49,026 nucleotides of DNA from Sanchytrium tribonematis (lineage: Eukaryota > Sanchytriomycota > Sanchytriomycetes > Sanchytriales > Sanchytriaceae), in NCBI GenBank assembly GCA_018985235.1, contig JADGIG010000015.1, positions 1 to 49,026 of the forward strand, written 5' to 3'. The translations under genes were made by a program, and so were the position numbers. This document shows positions 12,219 to 20,766 of the stretch, piece by piece. Below the pieces are notes generated by a model. The model had not been told where the DNA came from. It did not search any database and saw only the letters and a list, made by a program, of their open reading frames with translations. How positions within the stretch are numbered: the stretch's first letter is position 1; each line of letters opens with the position of its first letter.

Positions 12219-12800
12219 TTACTCATCCAATTCCCCCCACCTAATCCCAAAAACCCACCCTTTTTTAGTATATCCCATTATACAATCTTCTTTGATCTCA
12301 ATTCTGTCTAATTTAGCTGCACCTGTTTTTGCATTTACAATAAAAGGTTTAATTTTTGATCCATTTTTCTTATTTGCAATCATAAATGTAATATTTGTTT
12401 TTTCATTGAAACCACTAAAGATAGGGACTACATTTGCACCTTTTTTGGCAACAATTTTTGGTTTCCCAACATCCATCTAAATAGCAGTTTCATCCATAAA
12501 TAAAATATTATCTTCCGTATAATTTGCAGATTCTTTTTTAACATCATAAATGTGTTGTGCAGCTGAATTTGCTAATTCCAATTTTTTAGTGAATTGTTTT
12601 GTGGTTGATCTGTTGACTAATCCATTTCTTTTTAGCATTAATTTGTACCAGTTTAATGATATTTTGAAAGATCCATCTAATACCCCCGGGGGAATTGAAT
12701 GGGTAAACACTTTTTTTTAAATGCACAATGTTTTCACGCAAAATCTGATGGACCTTTGGGAATTGAACAAATATTCCTCTTCATTATCTGTCATCAATAG
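12219..12800 (-). mobile_element. pogo/Tigger-like (Tc1/mariner superfamily) transposase relic
   Basis: On the minus strand the frame runs through a CENPB-like DNA-binding end (WYKLMLKRNGLVNRSTTKQF) into the first catalytic block FMDETAI. After one TAG codon it continues in frame with MDVGKPKIVAKKGANVVPIF and MIANKKNGSKIKPFIV, the typical pogo DDE core. In pogo proteins the residue after DETAI/DETPV is normally tryptophan, so the TAG looks like a single TGG-to-TAG change. The C-terminal catalytic residues are lost near 12219. Upstream sequence to about 12800 is in the same style but frame-shifted. Confidence 0.75.
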
Positions 12801-12994
12801 AATGTCGTCAATTTAAATAAAAACAAACGGGAGATGTCTCAAAACCCCTTCATCGCCCCAGCCTCTACATTCCCTTGACATGTGCAATATTGCTTGGCAT
12901 CTGGGCCCCTGGAAAACGGAATGGATTTGCCCTTGGAGGCCGTGTATAAAATTGAAGTCCAAATAAGTAGTGGTTGTAAAAAGGCGTCCGAATA

Positions 12995-13276
12995 CTAACA
13001 AAAGAATTCCTTTGACTTTGCCTTTGCCTTTGTTCTTGTCGATTCTTGGCCATCCTTGTATTCTATTTTCAGACCTTCACCATAAATAAGCATGATCTGA
13101 TCTTTCATGACGCCCAACAAAACTTGGATTTCGCTCTTAGCTGTTTCAATCTGTGTTGTTAGCTGATCTAATTCCGATCTAGCCTTGTTTAATTGGCCAA
13201 TTAATTTGACTTGAACAGAATTTAGTGAATTAATTAATCTGTCATTCCCACCGTTCTCTTTCGCAGAATTTGGCAC
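12995..13276 (-). CDS. Small coiled-coil protein or exon, unrecognised
   Basis: The minus-strand frame encodes about 90 residues with a heptad-like helix (SLNSVQVKLIGQLNKARSEL followed by DQLTTQIETAKSEIQVLLG) and a basic tail (TRTKAKAKSKEFFC). The frame has no ATG at its beginning: 13274-13276 reads GTG, and the frame is open upstream only to a TAG near 13317. It may therefore be an internal exon. Further upstream, minus-strand pieces starting with an ATG at 13519 (MNMYLTSDPSFGDPNSGHKR) could be an earlier exon or part of the same decayed gene, but I found no splice pair that joins them. Function unknown. Confidence 0.3.
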   Translation of the reverse strand: MPNSAKENGGNDRLINSLNSVQVKLIGQLNKARSELDQLTTQIETAKSEIQVLLGVMKDQIMLIYGEGLKIEYKDGQESTRTKAKAKSKEFFC

Positions 13277-13535
13277 ATCTGTAAATCTAACTTTTGTAGT
13301 GCTATTTTCCTTTGCACCAAACTATCCAAAAGAGCTTAAAGTCGTGCCTGTGATGCAAAAAACTGTGAGTAATCAAGGCTCAAGTTTTCAATGTATTTGT
13401 TCAAATTCATTCACAGTGTCGTCTTTAAATGCTCTTTCTTTCTCTGTGTCTCTTGTATTCCTTTTGTGTCCGCTATTTGGATCGCCAAAACTCGGATCAC
13501 TCGTCAAATACATGTTCATTTGGCACACCTTGTGA

Positions 13536-13898
13536 CCTCAAACCTATCACTTGATTGGCTTATTAGTTTTCTTTACTAGACTTTTCGGGAGTTTCAAGAC
13601 TTCTGATTGGTCAAAATGGATCATTTGTTTTTTATAAAATGACGTAATCTTAAGTTATGGTTTATTCTGCCAAACTGATATGAAATTGGCAATTTATCAC
13701 CAAGTAATAGCTAGTGCCCCATGATAAATATCAATCGTATGATCGGTTAACCATTTTTACCCCTTGTAAACCAACTTTATCAACAACCAAAATTTGTTTC
13801 TTGATTTATTTGTGAAATTATCTGTCATAAATTGTACACTAAATCTGTACTGATTTGGAGCAAAAACGTTAATTTTAAATTTTGAAGTGGCTCACAAA
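13536..13898. other. Intergenic, no gene seen
   Basis: This AT-rich spacer lies between the transposon-rich arm and the RTA1-family gene and presumably holds its promoter. I see no repeat or element end in it. Confidence 0.4.
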
Positions 13899-14720
13899 AT
13901 GAACGCGACATTTCCAAAGACGTTCAACTACCCAAGTGCAGAAGAAATTCGTCAATTAAAAGTGCATGCGTTCTTCAACTATGATCCAGATATCAATTTA
14001 TGTTATGCAGCAGTTCCAATACTTGCATTGTTGACTCTTGCAATCACGTTTTTGAATATTCGCAATCGCAAATATGGATACATGTTTGCTTTGACAATGG
14101 TTGGATCTGCAGAAATTGCTGGTTATAGTAGACGTATTGTCATGATTCATGATCCGTCATTGGATAATATGATGATTATGCAGATTTTCTTAATGCTGGC
14201 ACCGAATATTCTTGTTTTGGTCAATTTTAGAGTGATTGTGGACGTGTTAAAAATGATCAATCTTAAGAAATGGGCAAAAGGATTGTCAATTGCATTTATT
14301 GTTTACTACATTGTCAGTTTTGGAGTTCAAATTAACGGAATTGTTGATTTTTTCAGTTCTGATGCAGATGTACGCGCTCAAGGCAAAACCTATGTGTTAG
14401 CTGGTACTTATATTCAATCAGTCTTTTTTGTATGTATCATCGTGTTCATCACTCAAGTCCATCGAAAAGCAAGAGATTCTCTTCCAATTTTTGTGGCTTT
14501 GTATTTTCAATTCACGTTCTTGTTTATTCGAGCCATTTTCAGAATTGTGTCATTTGAGTCTGATTCTTCTGCAGATGTCAACCGTCATGAATATTTCTTT
14601 GTCATTTTTGACACTGTGATTATTATGGCCATGTATGTCTCGTATATTGCATTACATTATCCAAGATACTTGGACAAAGTTCAGAAAGTTGCTCCTTCAA
14701 AAGATGTTGAAAATAAATAG
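13899..14720 (+). CDS. RTA1-family 7-transmembrane protein
   Basis: This protein of 273 residues has seven hydrophobic segments. Diagnostic RTA1 (lipid-translocating exporter/RTA1-like, PF04479) positions are visible: AEIAGYSRR at the end of TM2, LAPNILVLVNFRVIVDVL in TM3, GVQINGIVDFF in TM4, GTYIQSVFFVCIIVF in TM5, RAIFRIVSFES after TM6 and FDTVIIMAMYVSYIALHYP in TM7. Family members in yeasts (RTA1, RSB1, RTM1) influence resistance to amphipathic compounds or sphingoid-base export at the plasma membrane; the exact substrate here is unknown. The ATG at 13899 is chosen because the frame upstream offers only GTG at 13887. The gene is intronless. AATAAA lies directly before the TAG stop. The family is essentially fungal, which supports the organism call. 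Confidence 0.85.
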   Translation: MNATFPKTFNYPSAEEIRQLKVHAFFNYDPDINLCYAAVPILALLTLAITFLNIRNRKYGYMFALTMVGSAEIAGYSRRIVMIHDPSLDNMMIMQIFLMLAPNILVLVNFRVIVDVLKMINLKKWAKGLSIAFIVYYIVSFGVQINGIVDFFSSDADVRAQGKTYVLAGTYIQSVFFVCIIVFITQVHRKARDSLPIFVALYFQFTFLFIRAIFRIVSFESDSSADVNRHEYFFVIFDTVIIMAMYVSYIALHYPRYLDKVQKVAPSKDVENK

Positions 14721-14767
14721 TATATCTCTCAATTTCTCATCAAGATTTTAGTTAAATTTAGAGAAAC

Positions 14768-15076
14768 ATGGTGCAAAATATGAGCAATTTTAATTTTACA
14801 TCAATTACGCAAAATTCAACAGCATATCGATTATATACTTCGAACACTAAGAACTCCACTAAAATAACTGATAAACCCACCACAACAGTTTATACAAGAT
14901 TTGTGAATGTGACGCAAACAACGGAGCCTGCAACAAAAACAACAACTACAACAACTACAACAACGGCAGATTCTTTTAATACAGTTAGACCATTAGCACG
15001 AGCTCCGTCAGATTCGTGCATATCAAAAGTGAATTTTTGGCTATTTATTTTGCTTTTATTAGTTAATAAATTATGA
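14768..15076 (+). CDS. Thr/Asn-rich protein with hydrophobic C-terminal tail
   Basis: This is a 102-residue protein starting at an ATG 48 bp after the RTA1-family stop. The middle is Thr/Ser/Asn-rich with several possible N-glycosylation sites (NFT, NST, NVT) and a run of nine threonines. The C-terminus is a hydrophobic stretch (VNFWLFILLLLVNKL) after a cysteine. This resembles a small GPI-anchored or tail-anchored surface protein, but there is no N-terminal signal peptide at this start. An upstream exon may therefore be missing, or the protein is tail-anchored. No family is recognised. AATAAA occurs in the coding sequence just before the stop. Confidence 0.5.
   Translation: MVQNMSNFNFTSITQNSTAYRLYTSNTKNSTKITDKPTTTVYTRFVNVTQTTEPATKTTTTTTTTTADSFNTVRPLARAPSDSCISKVNFWLFILLLLVNKL
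14934..14966 (+). repeat. ACA/ACT trinucleotide microsatellite in coding sequence
   Basis: Interrupted tandem ACA/ACT triplets encode the poly-threonine run of the preceding protein. Length changes would stay in frame. Confidence 0.8.
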
Positions 15077-15270
15077 ATTCAAAAGGAGTAAACTCAAAAG
15101 TTTTTACTTGTAGCTATTGAGTCTTTTACGTAACAGCTCCAATATGTGCTGATTCTCCGCCTCAGTAAATTGTCAAATTCTTTGATTCTAACCTTTCACA
15201 ATTAGTCTTTTGTTACTTCGTAAAGTTAGATCAAATTGCGTTTTTAATTGTTTTGTGAAATGATGCCTTA

Positions 15271-16883
15271 TTGTCGATAGGTGCTTCGATTTTACTTTGT
15301 AGTGTTTTGATTCTAAACATGGAAAAAGAAATTAAAAATAATCCTTTAGAGATCATTTCCTTGTCCAAAGCATGGATGTCCTTTGGTGGAATAAGTATAC
15401 CTTATTACGCACCAAATGATTATTCAAAAGCTCTTCAAATTTGGAAAGATGAAGACGAGCGACTGCAGGGAATTTTAGCATATAGGTATGCTTTTAGAGC
15501 TGCTACCCACTCTTAGATTATAATGACAAATTTTCCTGGTAGTTTTTTGGAAGAACTGACATGTAACTGTACAAGAAATTGTAAATACAATCACTGGTTT
15601 ACTACTAGTGGATAAGGTGGACTCTGGCAATGGCGCGATCACAATATCCGAGTTGGTGATGGAAAAAGGTAAAACAGAAATTATTGAGGCAGTGGTCGGA
15701 ATTGAAAAAGCTCATTGACTTGCAACTGCCATGATTTTACCACAAGACGACAAAAATGCGTAAAAACAAGAAAACGTCTAAAATCTACCACTTCTGCTGA
15801 CATTCCTCGTTGTTTCTCATGTCATATTGAAAAGAGATGGTAAACACATTTTAGATATCAGTTTATTTAAAGGCATTTATGTACTACAACGAAAAGAAAC
15901 AAAAAATGAAGAATAGAGTTTATTTGTTAGAATTTAGACTATTTAATGATCGATTTATTGAGGATCTTTCTGAAATGGATCCACTTACGATTGATCACTG
16001 GGTCTACTTTCTATTTTAGTCTAACTGCCTTGATGTATTTGTATTCGAATATGCATATCGCAACAAAACGCATCCAGAATTGATGCAGTTTAACAAAGGA
16101 TCAGAGTCCTCAATTTCATTTGAAAATACAAACATTTGGAAATACAGCAAATTTTATAATGAGTCGATTCTATCTGATAGATTTAAGATTGTAATGAAGA
16201 ATGTTGATGCTAATCAGTACGATTTTGTATATTACGCAACAAACCTAAAATCTGCAAATTTGATATCAAAGAGACTCAACGCGGTTTCCAGCAGGTATCT
16301 CACAGATTTGGGCCCAGGATTCTATTGTGGTACAAATATGGAAAGTTGTATAAATTATGCACTGTTAAAAGATGGAAGATCCAAAGCAGCGAAAAGCAAA
16401 GAGAATTAGGCATATATTGGTGTTGTTTGGTTTGCGGTCAAAATACTATGGTAGATTTGGAAATTCAAAGATGAATCTCAATTGAAGAAATTCATTTGGT
16501 CTAGCAGAGAGGGAAACTATGATCATTGTGAAAATGGGCAAGACTTGTTCGAATTTTGGCAATCTAAAAGTATCAAAAGCAAAACGGGTGAAATTGAACG
16601 CAATTCTACATGGGAATGCATCAAATTAGTTGACGCTTTGCAAATCAAATATGATAAAAAGGACTACACCCATGTAAATAACGGATTACTTGGATTTTGT
16701 ATTATTGGATGTAAATTGGGAGACTTTCAAAAATTGTTAAATTATAAGAACACATTCCCAACACTTGTTTTTTCAAAGCCAACGGGAATGGTAGTGACTA
16801 GATTCGACTCTGATTCTGAAAGCAATAGGTACCGCATCAGTTTCAGACCATTCTCGAACAATGCTTTGATATTATTTATTTAA
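15271..16883 (+). pseudogene. Decayed gene with ADP-ribosyltransferase-like motif
   Basis: Three plus-strand blocks (about 15271-15516, 16080-16409 and 16482-16883) look like remains of one or two proteins. The middle block contains FVYYATNLKSANLISKRLNA followed by DLGPGFYCGT and ESCINYAL. This has the shape seen in ADP-ribosyltransferase-like folds (Y(H)GT..A..I...G......DFGxGFY.T....A..YA), but the similarity is short and I call it tentatively. The gene is broken in several places and should be read as a fossil. It overlaps the 3' end of the convergent small membrane gene at 16876 by a few bases. Confidence 0.35.
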
Positions 16884-17124
16884 TGTCGTGTTGTTGCACC
16901 CATGCCTTAATATCGTGAACGTAACAGATGCAGATTATCATCCCAATGATAATTAGCAAATAAACTGCTGCCAATACTTTATAACACAATCGTGTTTTAT
17001 TTCTCAATTTTATATCCTTAATTTCTGTTTCCTGTGTGTAAAGTGTTTCGATAGAGTCTAGAGATTTACACACTTCCAAATCCAAAGTTAATTCAGATTT
17101 TGGGCGCTCAATTTGAAATGGCAT
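16876..17124 (-). CDS. Small single-pass membrane protein 1 of 3
   Basis: This 82-residue protein has a charged N-terminal part (MPFQIERPKSELTLDLEVCK), a basic border (KLRNKTRLCYK) and one transmembrane helix near the C-terminus (VLAAVYLLIIIGMIICICYV). Topology is that of a tail-anchored or type II protein with most of the chain in the cytosol. It is the first of three minus-strand genes of the same size and layout (with 17214-17426 and 17478-17714). There is no recognised domain. The stop codon overlaps an AATAAA hexamer (TTAAATAAATAA). Confidence 0.55.
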   Translation of the reverse strand: MPFQIERPKSELTLDLEVCKSLDSIETLYTQETEIKDIKLRNKTRLCYKVLAAVYLLIIIGMIICICYVHDIKAWVQQHDIK

Positions 17125-17213
17125 TTGTGTCAGGGAAAATCAAGAAAGTACAAAGGAACATCTAATTTCAAAACCAGATATCATGTAGATGACTCCCCGT
17201 CTATCTCAACTAT

Positions 17214-17426
17214 TTATTTTATAGAAAGATAAAGAATTATACCTATTAGGAGACATATAAAAAGGAAAGCAATTACAATTGACTTGCCAAAATTTCTTTT
17301 TCGCAAATGCTTATTTTGCTTCTCAATTTCTAATTTCCTTCTTGTTGAACTTCCTGGGTACAACGTCTGCTTTTCTAAATCTTCAGATTGATGATAATTG
17401 TTGAAATCGGACGGCTGAGACTTCAT
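17214..17426 (-). CDS. Small single-pass membrane protein 2 of 3
   Basis: This is a 70-residue protein. The hydrophilic N-terminus (MKSQPSDFNNYHQSEDLEKQ) is followed by a basic stretch (RRKLEIEKQNKHLRKRNFGK) and a C-terminal transmembrane helix (SIVIAFLFICLLIGIILYLS) with almost nothing after it, the layout of a tail-anchored protein. Family unknown. Spacing to the next gene is 51 bp and all three share orientation. The stop is embedded in AAAATAAAT, so the polyadenylation signal overlaps it. Confidence 0.55.
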   Translation of the reverse strand: MKSQPSDFNNYHQSEDLEKQTLYPGSSTRRKLEIEKQNKHLRKRNFGKSIVIAFLFICLLIGIILYLSIK

Positions 17427-17477
17427 GAAATTGATGATTTGAGGAGAACCCTGAGATGTTTGATTATATCCATATGT

Positions 17478-17714
17478 TTATTGAATATGCTGATCGAAAT
17501 AGACATAAATTCGATACGACAAGTAGAGTACAACTAACAAAAGTCCAATTCCAAATAAAATGACACAGAAGGTCGCAAATGGTTTTCGTTCTTTTTTCTC
17601 AATTAGCTTTTGAGTTCTCATGGAAGCATTTGAATTACATCTACTTAATGGTCGCGCAGTGCTCACGGTGTATAAAGATACATCATCGTTAAATTCATAT
17701 TCGTTAGTATTCAT
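17478..17714 (-). CDS. Small single-pass membrane protein 3 of 3
   Basis: This is a 78-residue protein. A polar N-terminus with Ser/Thr/Arg (SLYTVSTARPLSRCNSNASM) is followed by a Lys-rich juxtamembrane segment (KLIEKKERKPF) and a C-proximal transmembrane helix (ATFCVILFGIGLLLVVLYLS) with a short aromatic tail. Layout matches the two downstream genes; primary sequence similarity is weak apart from the basic border and helix position. The stop overlaps AATAAA (CAATAAAC). No homologue is recognised. Confidence 0.55.
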   Translation of the reverse strand: MNTNEYEFNDDVSLYTVSTARPLSRCNSNASMRTQKLIEKKERKPFATFCVILFGIGLLLVVLYLSYRIYVYFDQHIQ

Positions 17715-17905
17715 GTTGATCTACTTTCCCTTAGGAGAAAATTATCTCCTTTGTAGTACTTCATATTTTAAAGATTGAAATGAATCACGACACTACTCCA
17801 TTCTACTAATTGCAAGAAATTGTTATAAGTCTTTAGAATGATGCTTATCTTAATGGCTTGATAATCATCAGTCGACGAGCAATAAACGTGATTTTAATTT
17901 GAAAC

Positions 17906-19092
17906 ATGTTACTTATAGGTGAGATTCTTGATCCTAAGAAAGATTTCGATTTAAAGGAATGCCATGAAATATTTAATGGTGTTTATAGGGAGTACAAGGA
18001 TCATATTCAATATATTTTGCGATGCAAGAATGAAAAGGATGGGAAAGCGCATTCAGAAGTCAAAATTATCGATAATAAGAATGTGTACACTTATGATGCA
18101 TTGGAGTCAGCTGCATTTCTAAAATGGGATTGTTGCAATGGTAAATTTCCATTTCATGAATTTCATGGTGCGGAGGAACCAAGGCTTTTTTATTATAAAA
18201 ACGAAGCCTACCTCTATTACAGCATGAATAATCCGCTGGCAAAAGATCCTATTCGAGGAATAGAGTATATCAAATATGAAGACGCCATGAAAAACAAACA
18301 GACAGCTACTTTTCTGCAACCTAATATTTTTGGTAAAACGAATGAAGTTGAAAAAAATTGGATATTTTTTAGTAACCAGACTGATATTCTGGTATATTAT
18401 TCAATGAACCCATGGATTTTGGGAGAAGTTAATCAGGAAAAGAAAACTTTTGAAGCCAAAATTTCACGAAATTACGATTGCGTAGATCCAAAGATGTCAG
18501 TTCATTTTTCTTCTAATGCATTGCCGGTCAATGTTGATGGAAGAGAAGAATTGCTTTATTTTGTAAATTATAGACCACATCCTGGCCAAATGGAGTATGT
18601 TCCAGGATTTGCTTTCATGTCAGCCACTGCTCCATATGAGCTACTAAGAGTGAGCAACGACCATTTGGAAAGTAGTCTGAAACCTCAAAAATTGGTTTAT
18701 TATAATTCAATCACAGTCAAAGGTAATTTATTCTTTATTTAGGAAAAGAAAAGTTTCATGCTTACGCGGACACCGTCAAGCAACATTCAGACACGTTGAT
18801 TTTAAGCGGTGGACTTGATGATGCACAATTTTTCAAGTCTGAGGTCAGTCTACTTGAAATATTAAAGATTCCAACTAAAAACTGTACGCCTGCGAATGTG
18901 AATTACACATACTTTAATATACTTTCGCCCGAAGAAGCTCGAGCTCGATCTTTGAAAATTCAGCAAACATATACATTTACAATCTATCTCATCGTTATCA
19001 TTTTAGCAATGTCTGGTTTTTATTTTTACAAAAAAAGAAAGGTAGTCAAAAAGGAATATCTCAAATTGAATGCAAAGTCTCATAAAGTGTAA
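17906..19092 (+). CDS. Membrane-anchored beta-propeller glycosidase-like protein (one 20-nt intron)
   Basis: Two exons (17906-18722, 18743-19092) give 388 residues. Motifs resemble five-bladed propeller carbohydrate-active proteins of the GH43/GH130 type: GAEEPRLFYYKNEAYLYY (like EDPRLF..NG..YL.Y), EKNWIFFSNQTDILVYYSMN (like EKNW.PF..NG.L.F.YS..P) and FMSATAPYELLRVS. The C-terminus has one transmembrane helix (FTIYLIVIILAMSGFYFY) and a Lys-rich tail, so the propeller would lie in the lumen or outside. No signal peptide is seen at the present ATG, and TTATAG directly after it looks like a 3' splice site, so the true first exon may be missing. Whether it is a hydrolase, phosphorylase or mannosyltransferase is open. 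The stop overlaps AATAAA. Confidence 0.55.
18723..18742 (+). other. 20-nt intron in the propeller gene
   Basis: GTAATTTATTCTTTATTTAG. Removing it joins ...TVKG to GKEKFHAYADTVKQ-type sequence in frame; reading through hits TAG at its last three bases. Confidence 0.85.
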
Positions 19093-19631
19093 ATAAATGA
19101 TTGAAATTTCATTATGCTAATTTTATAAAACAAGATATACCAAATTGATTTAAATACGCGAAAGAAAGTGTAATAAATATCCAAATACTACCGTCCAATA
19201 ATCTTAGATTTGAAGTGATGCGCTCAGGAAAACATCAACCAAAAATGAAGAATTTGAGGCACTTTGGCTCCAAGTCATCTTACTTAGTGCGCCCATTGTG
19301 ACTTGAGATTCAAAAAAAAAATAGATTTCGATGTGAGGTGTAATATTACTCAATATATTAAACAAAATCAAATCTTTGCAAGGTCTGGTATCAGCTAATA
19401 TTTTGTTATTAATAGTTTGAGCATGCGCTGTGCCGCGGAATTTTACAAGCGTATTTGCAAATTCCACTCAAATATTAGTGTTATCAAATTTACTCAAATT
19501 TTTGTTTTAATGCGTTGTAAGCATAAACATTTTTTAACGTATTTGTATTAAACCGTGTGATTATGCTCCTTTTTAGATATCAGCACCCATTTTAAGTATA
19601 TTTCGAACCATTTTTATAAAACACATCTCAA
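19093..19631. other. Intergenic with an unrecognised minus-strand remnant
   Basis: It contains one open minus-strand stretch of 87 codons (19467-19204, including MEFANTLVKFRGTAHAQTIN) with no family I can name. It is probably a remnant, because nothing around it extends the frame. The remainder is AT-rich and presumably includes the promoter of the following gene. Confidence 0.35.
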
Positions 19632-20675
19632 ATGTCGAGATATATAGATATCTTTTCTAATCACTCTCATTTTGAGAAACATTATAAGGAAATTCAAGTT
19701 GAATGCAAAAATGCTAATATTGAAGAATCAACTTTTCAGCAACTTGGTTTAAAAATTGCAATAATCATGCAATCCATAAAAACTTCGCAAAAGATTAGAT
19801 TCTGTAAACAATTTGAGCAGTTTTGGGCTGAATTTGAGACTCAATTTGGTTCGTTTGACAAGACTGATGTCAAATCAGTGCTAAATGCTTTATATGATTC
19901 CGAAGGACGTCAAATTTTTGGAAAATACCTCTATTACGAATCCCATGCAGATGCTTACTTTGACTTAATGACACTCAACGAATACAAGGCCTTAGATGAA
20001 TACCTCGACGGCGTTCCTGCTTCCTACTTACTTGATTGTGGACTTGATCAATTCCTCTGTGATATTCCCAAAAAGCACCGCATTGTTGCTCGTAGTTTCT
20101 ATAAAAAATTGTGTGAACAGAGTATTTATGTAGACTCGATTCAAAACATTATAGACTTAGAATTCAAATGTAAATCGATCAAAAAAGCTAATGGCAAAAT
20201 GTACGAATTGCCAATTGATAAATTAGGATACTGGATCACTAATGTACTAGACATGAGCCGTATTTCTTACTTAAATTTGTCAAGTTGTGGACTAGTTAAA
20301 GAGGACTTGACATATCTGGTCAATTTACCAGCAAAATTGGATATTCTTAATATAGCTGACAATAACCTTCAAATTAAGAAGGACGATATTGAATTTGAGA
20401 TCCTGTTGGATTTAATTAGTAACGTGTCAAAGCTCGATGTGTCCAACAATCCATTCGGATATATGAAGAGAACTATTGATGTAATTAGATCAAAAGGATT
20501 GCTTTACAAATATATATGGTTCAATTCTGGACAAATTCCTTCACTTGAAGAGAAACAGGGTTGGGTGAGATGCTTGAGAGAGTGGAATTATACTGAAGAT
20601 GACCTGGTTATTGTTTATGATGCCCATATCAGTTATAGCACCACATTAATTCACCTGACAATGAGATCTGAATAA
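19632..20675 (+). CDS. Leucine-rich-repeat-like protein, 347 residues
   Basis: The N-terminal 200 residues are helical and unrecognised. From about residue 210 there are three LRR-like units (ISYLNLSSCGLVKEDLTYLV; LDILNIADNNLQIKKDDI; VSKLDVSNNPFGYMKRTIDV), followed by a short C-terminal cap. It is likely a cytosolic protein-protein interaction module; there is no signal peptide or membrane segment. The partner is unknown. The gene is intronless, and the stop codon is inside a GAATAAAAT context so that AATAAA overlaps it. The next gene starts 91 bp downstream on the same strand. Confidence 0.6.
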   Translation: MSRYIDIFSNHSHFEKHYKEIQVECKNANIEESTFQQLGLKIAIIMQSIKTSQKIRFCKQFEQFWAEFETQFGSFDKTDVKSVLNALYDSEGRQIFGKYLYYESHADAYFDLMTLNEYKALDEYLDGVPASYLLDCGLDQFLCDIPKKHRIVARSFYKKLCEQSIYVDSIQNIIDLEFKCKSIKKANGKMYELPIDKLGYWITNVLDMSRISYLNLSSCGLVKEDLTYLVNLPAKLDILNIADNNLQIKKDDIEFEILLDLISNVSKLDVSNNPFGYMKRTIDVIRSKGLLYKYIWFNSGQIPSLEEKQGWVRCLREWNYTEDDLVIVYDAHISYSTTLIHLTMRSE

Positions 20676-20766
20676 AATGCCTCTGATTTAACACATAATT
20701 TTTTCTATAGCTTGAGGCGCTTCCTTTTCCCAGGTGAGAACCAAGCACTCCTTGTTTAATCTTTAA

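Noticed and set aside
15110-15270. Possible minus-strand exon (TEAENQHILELLRKRL)
   Set aside because: A helical stretch can be read there, but no start, splice pair or conserved motif supports a gene.
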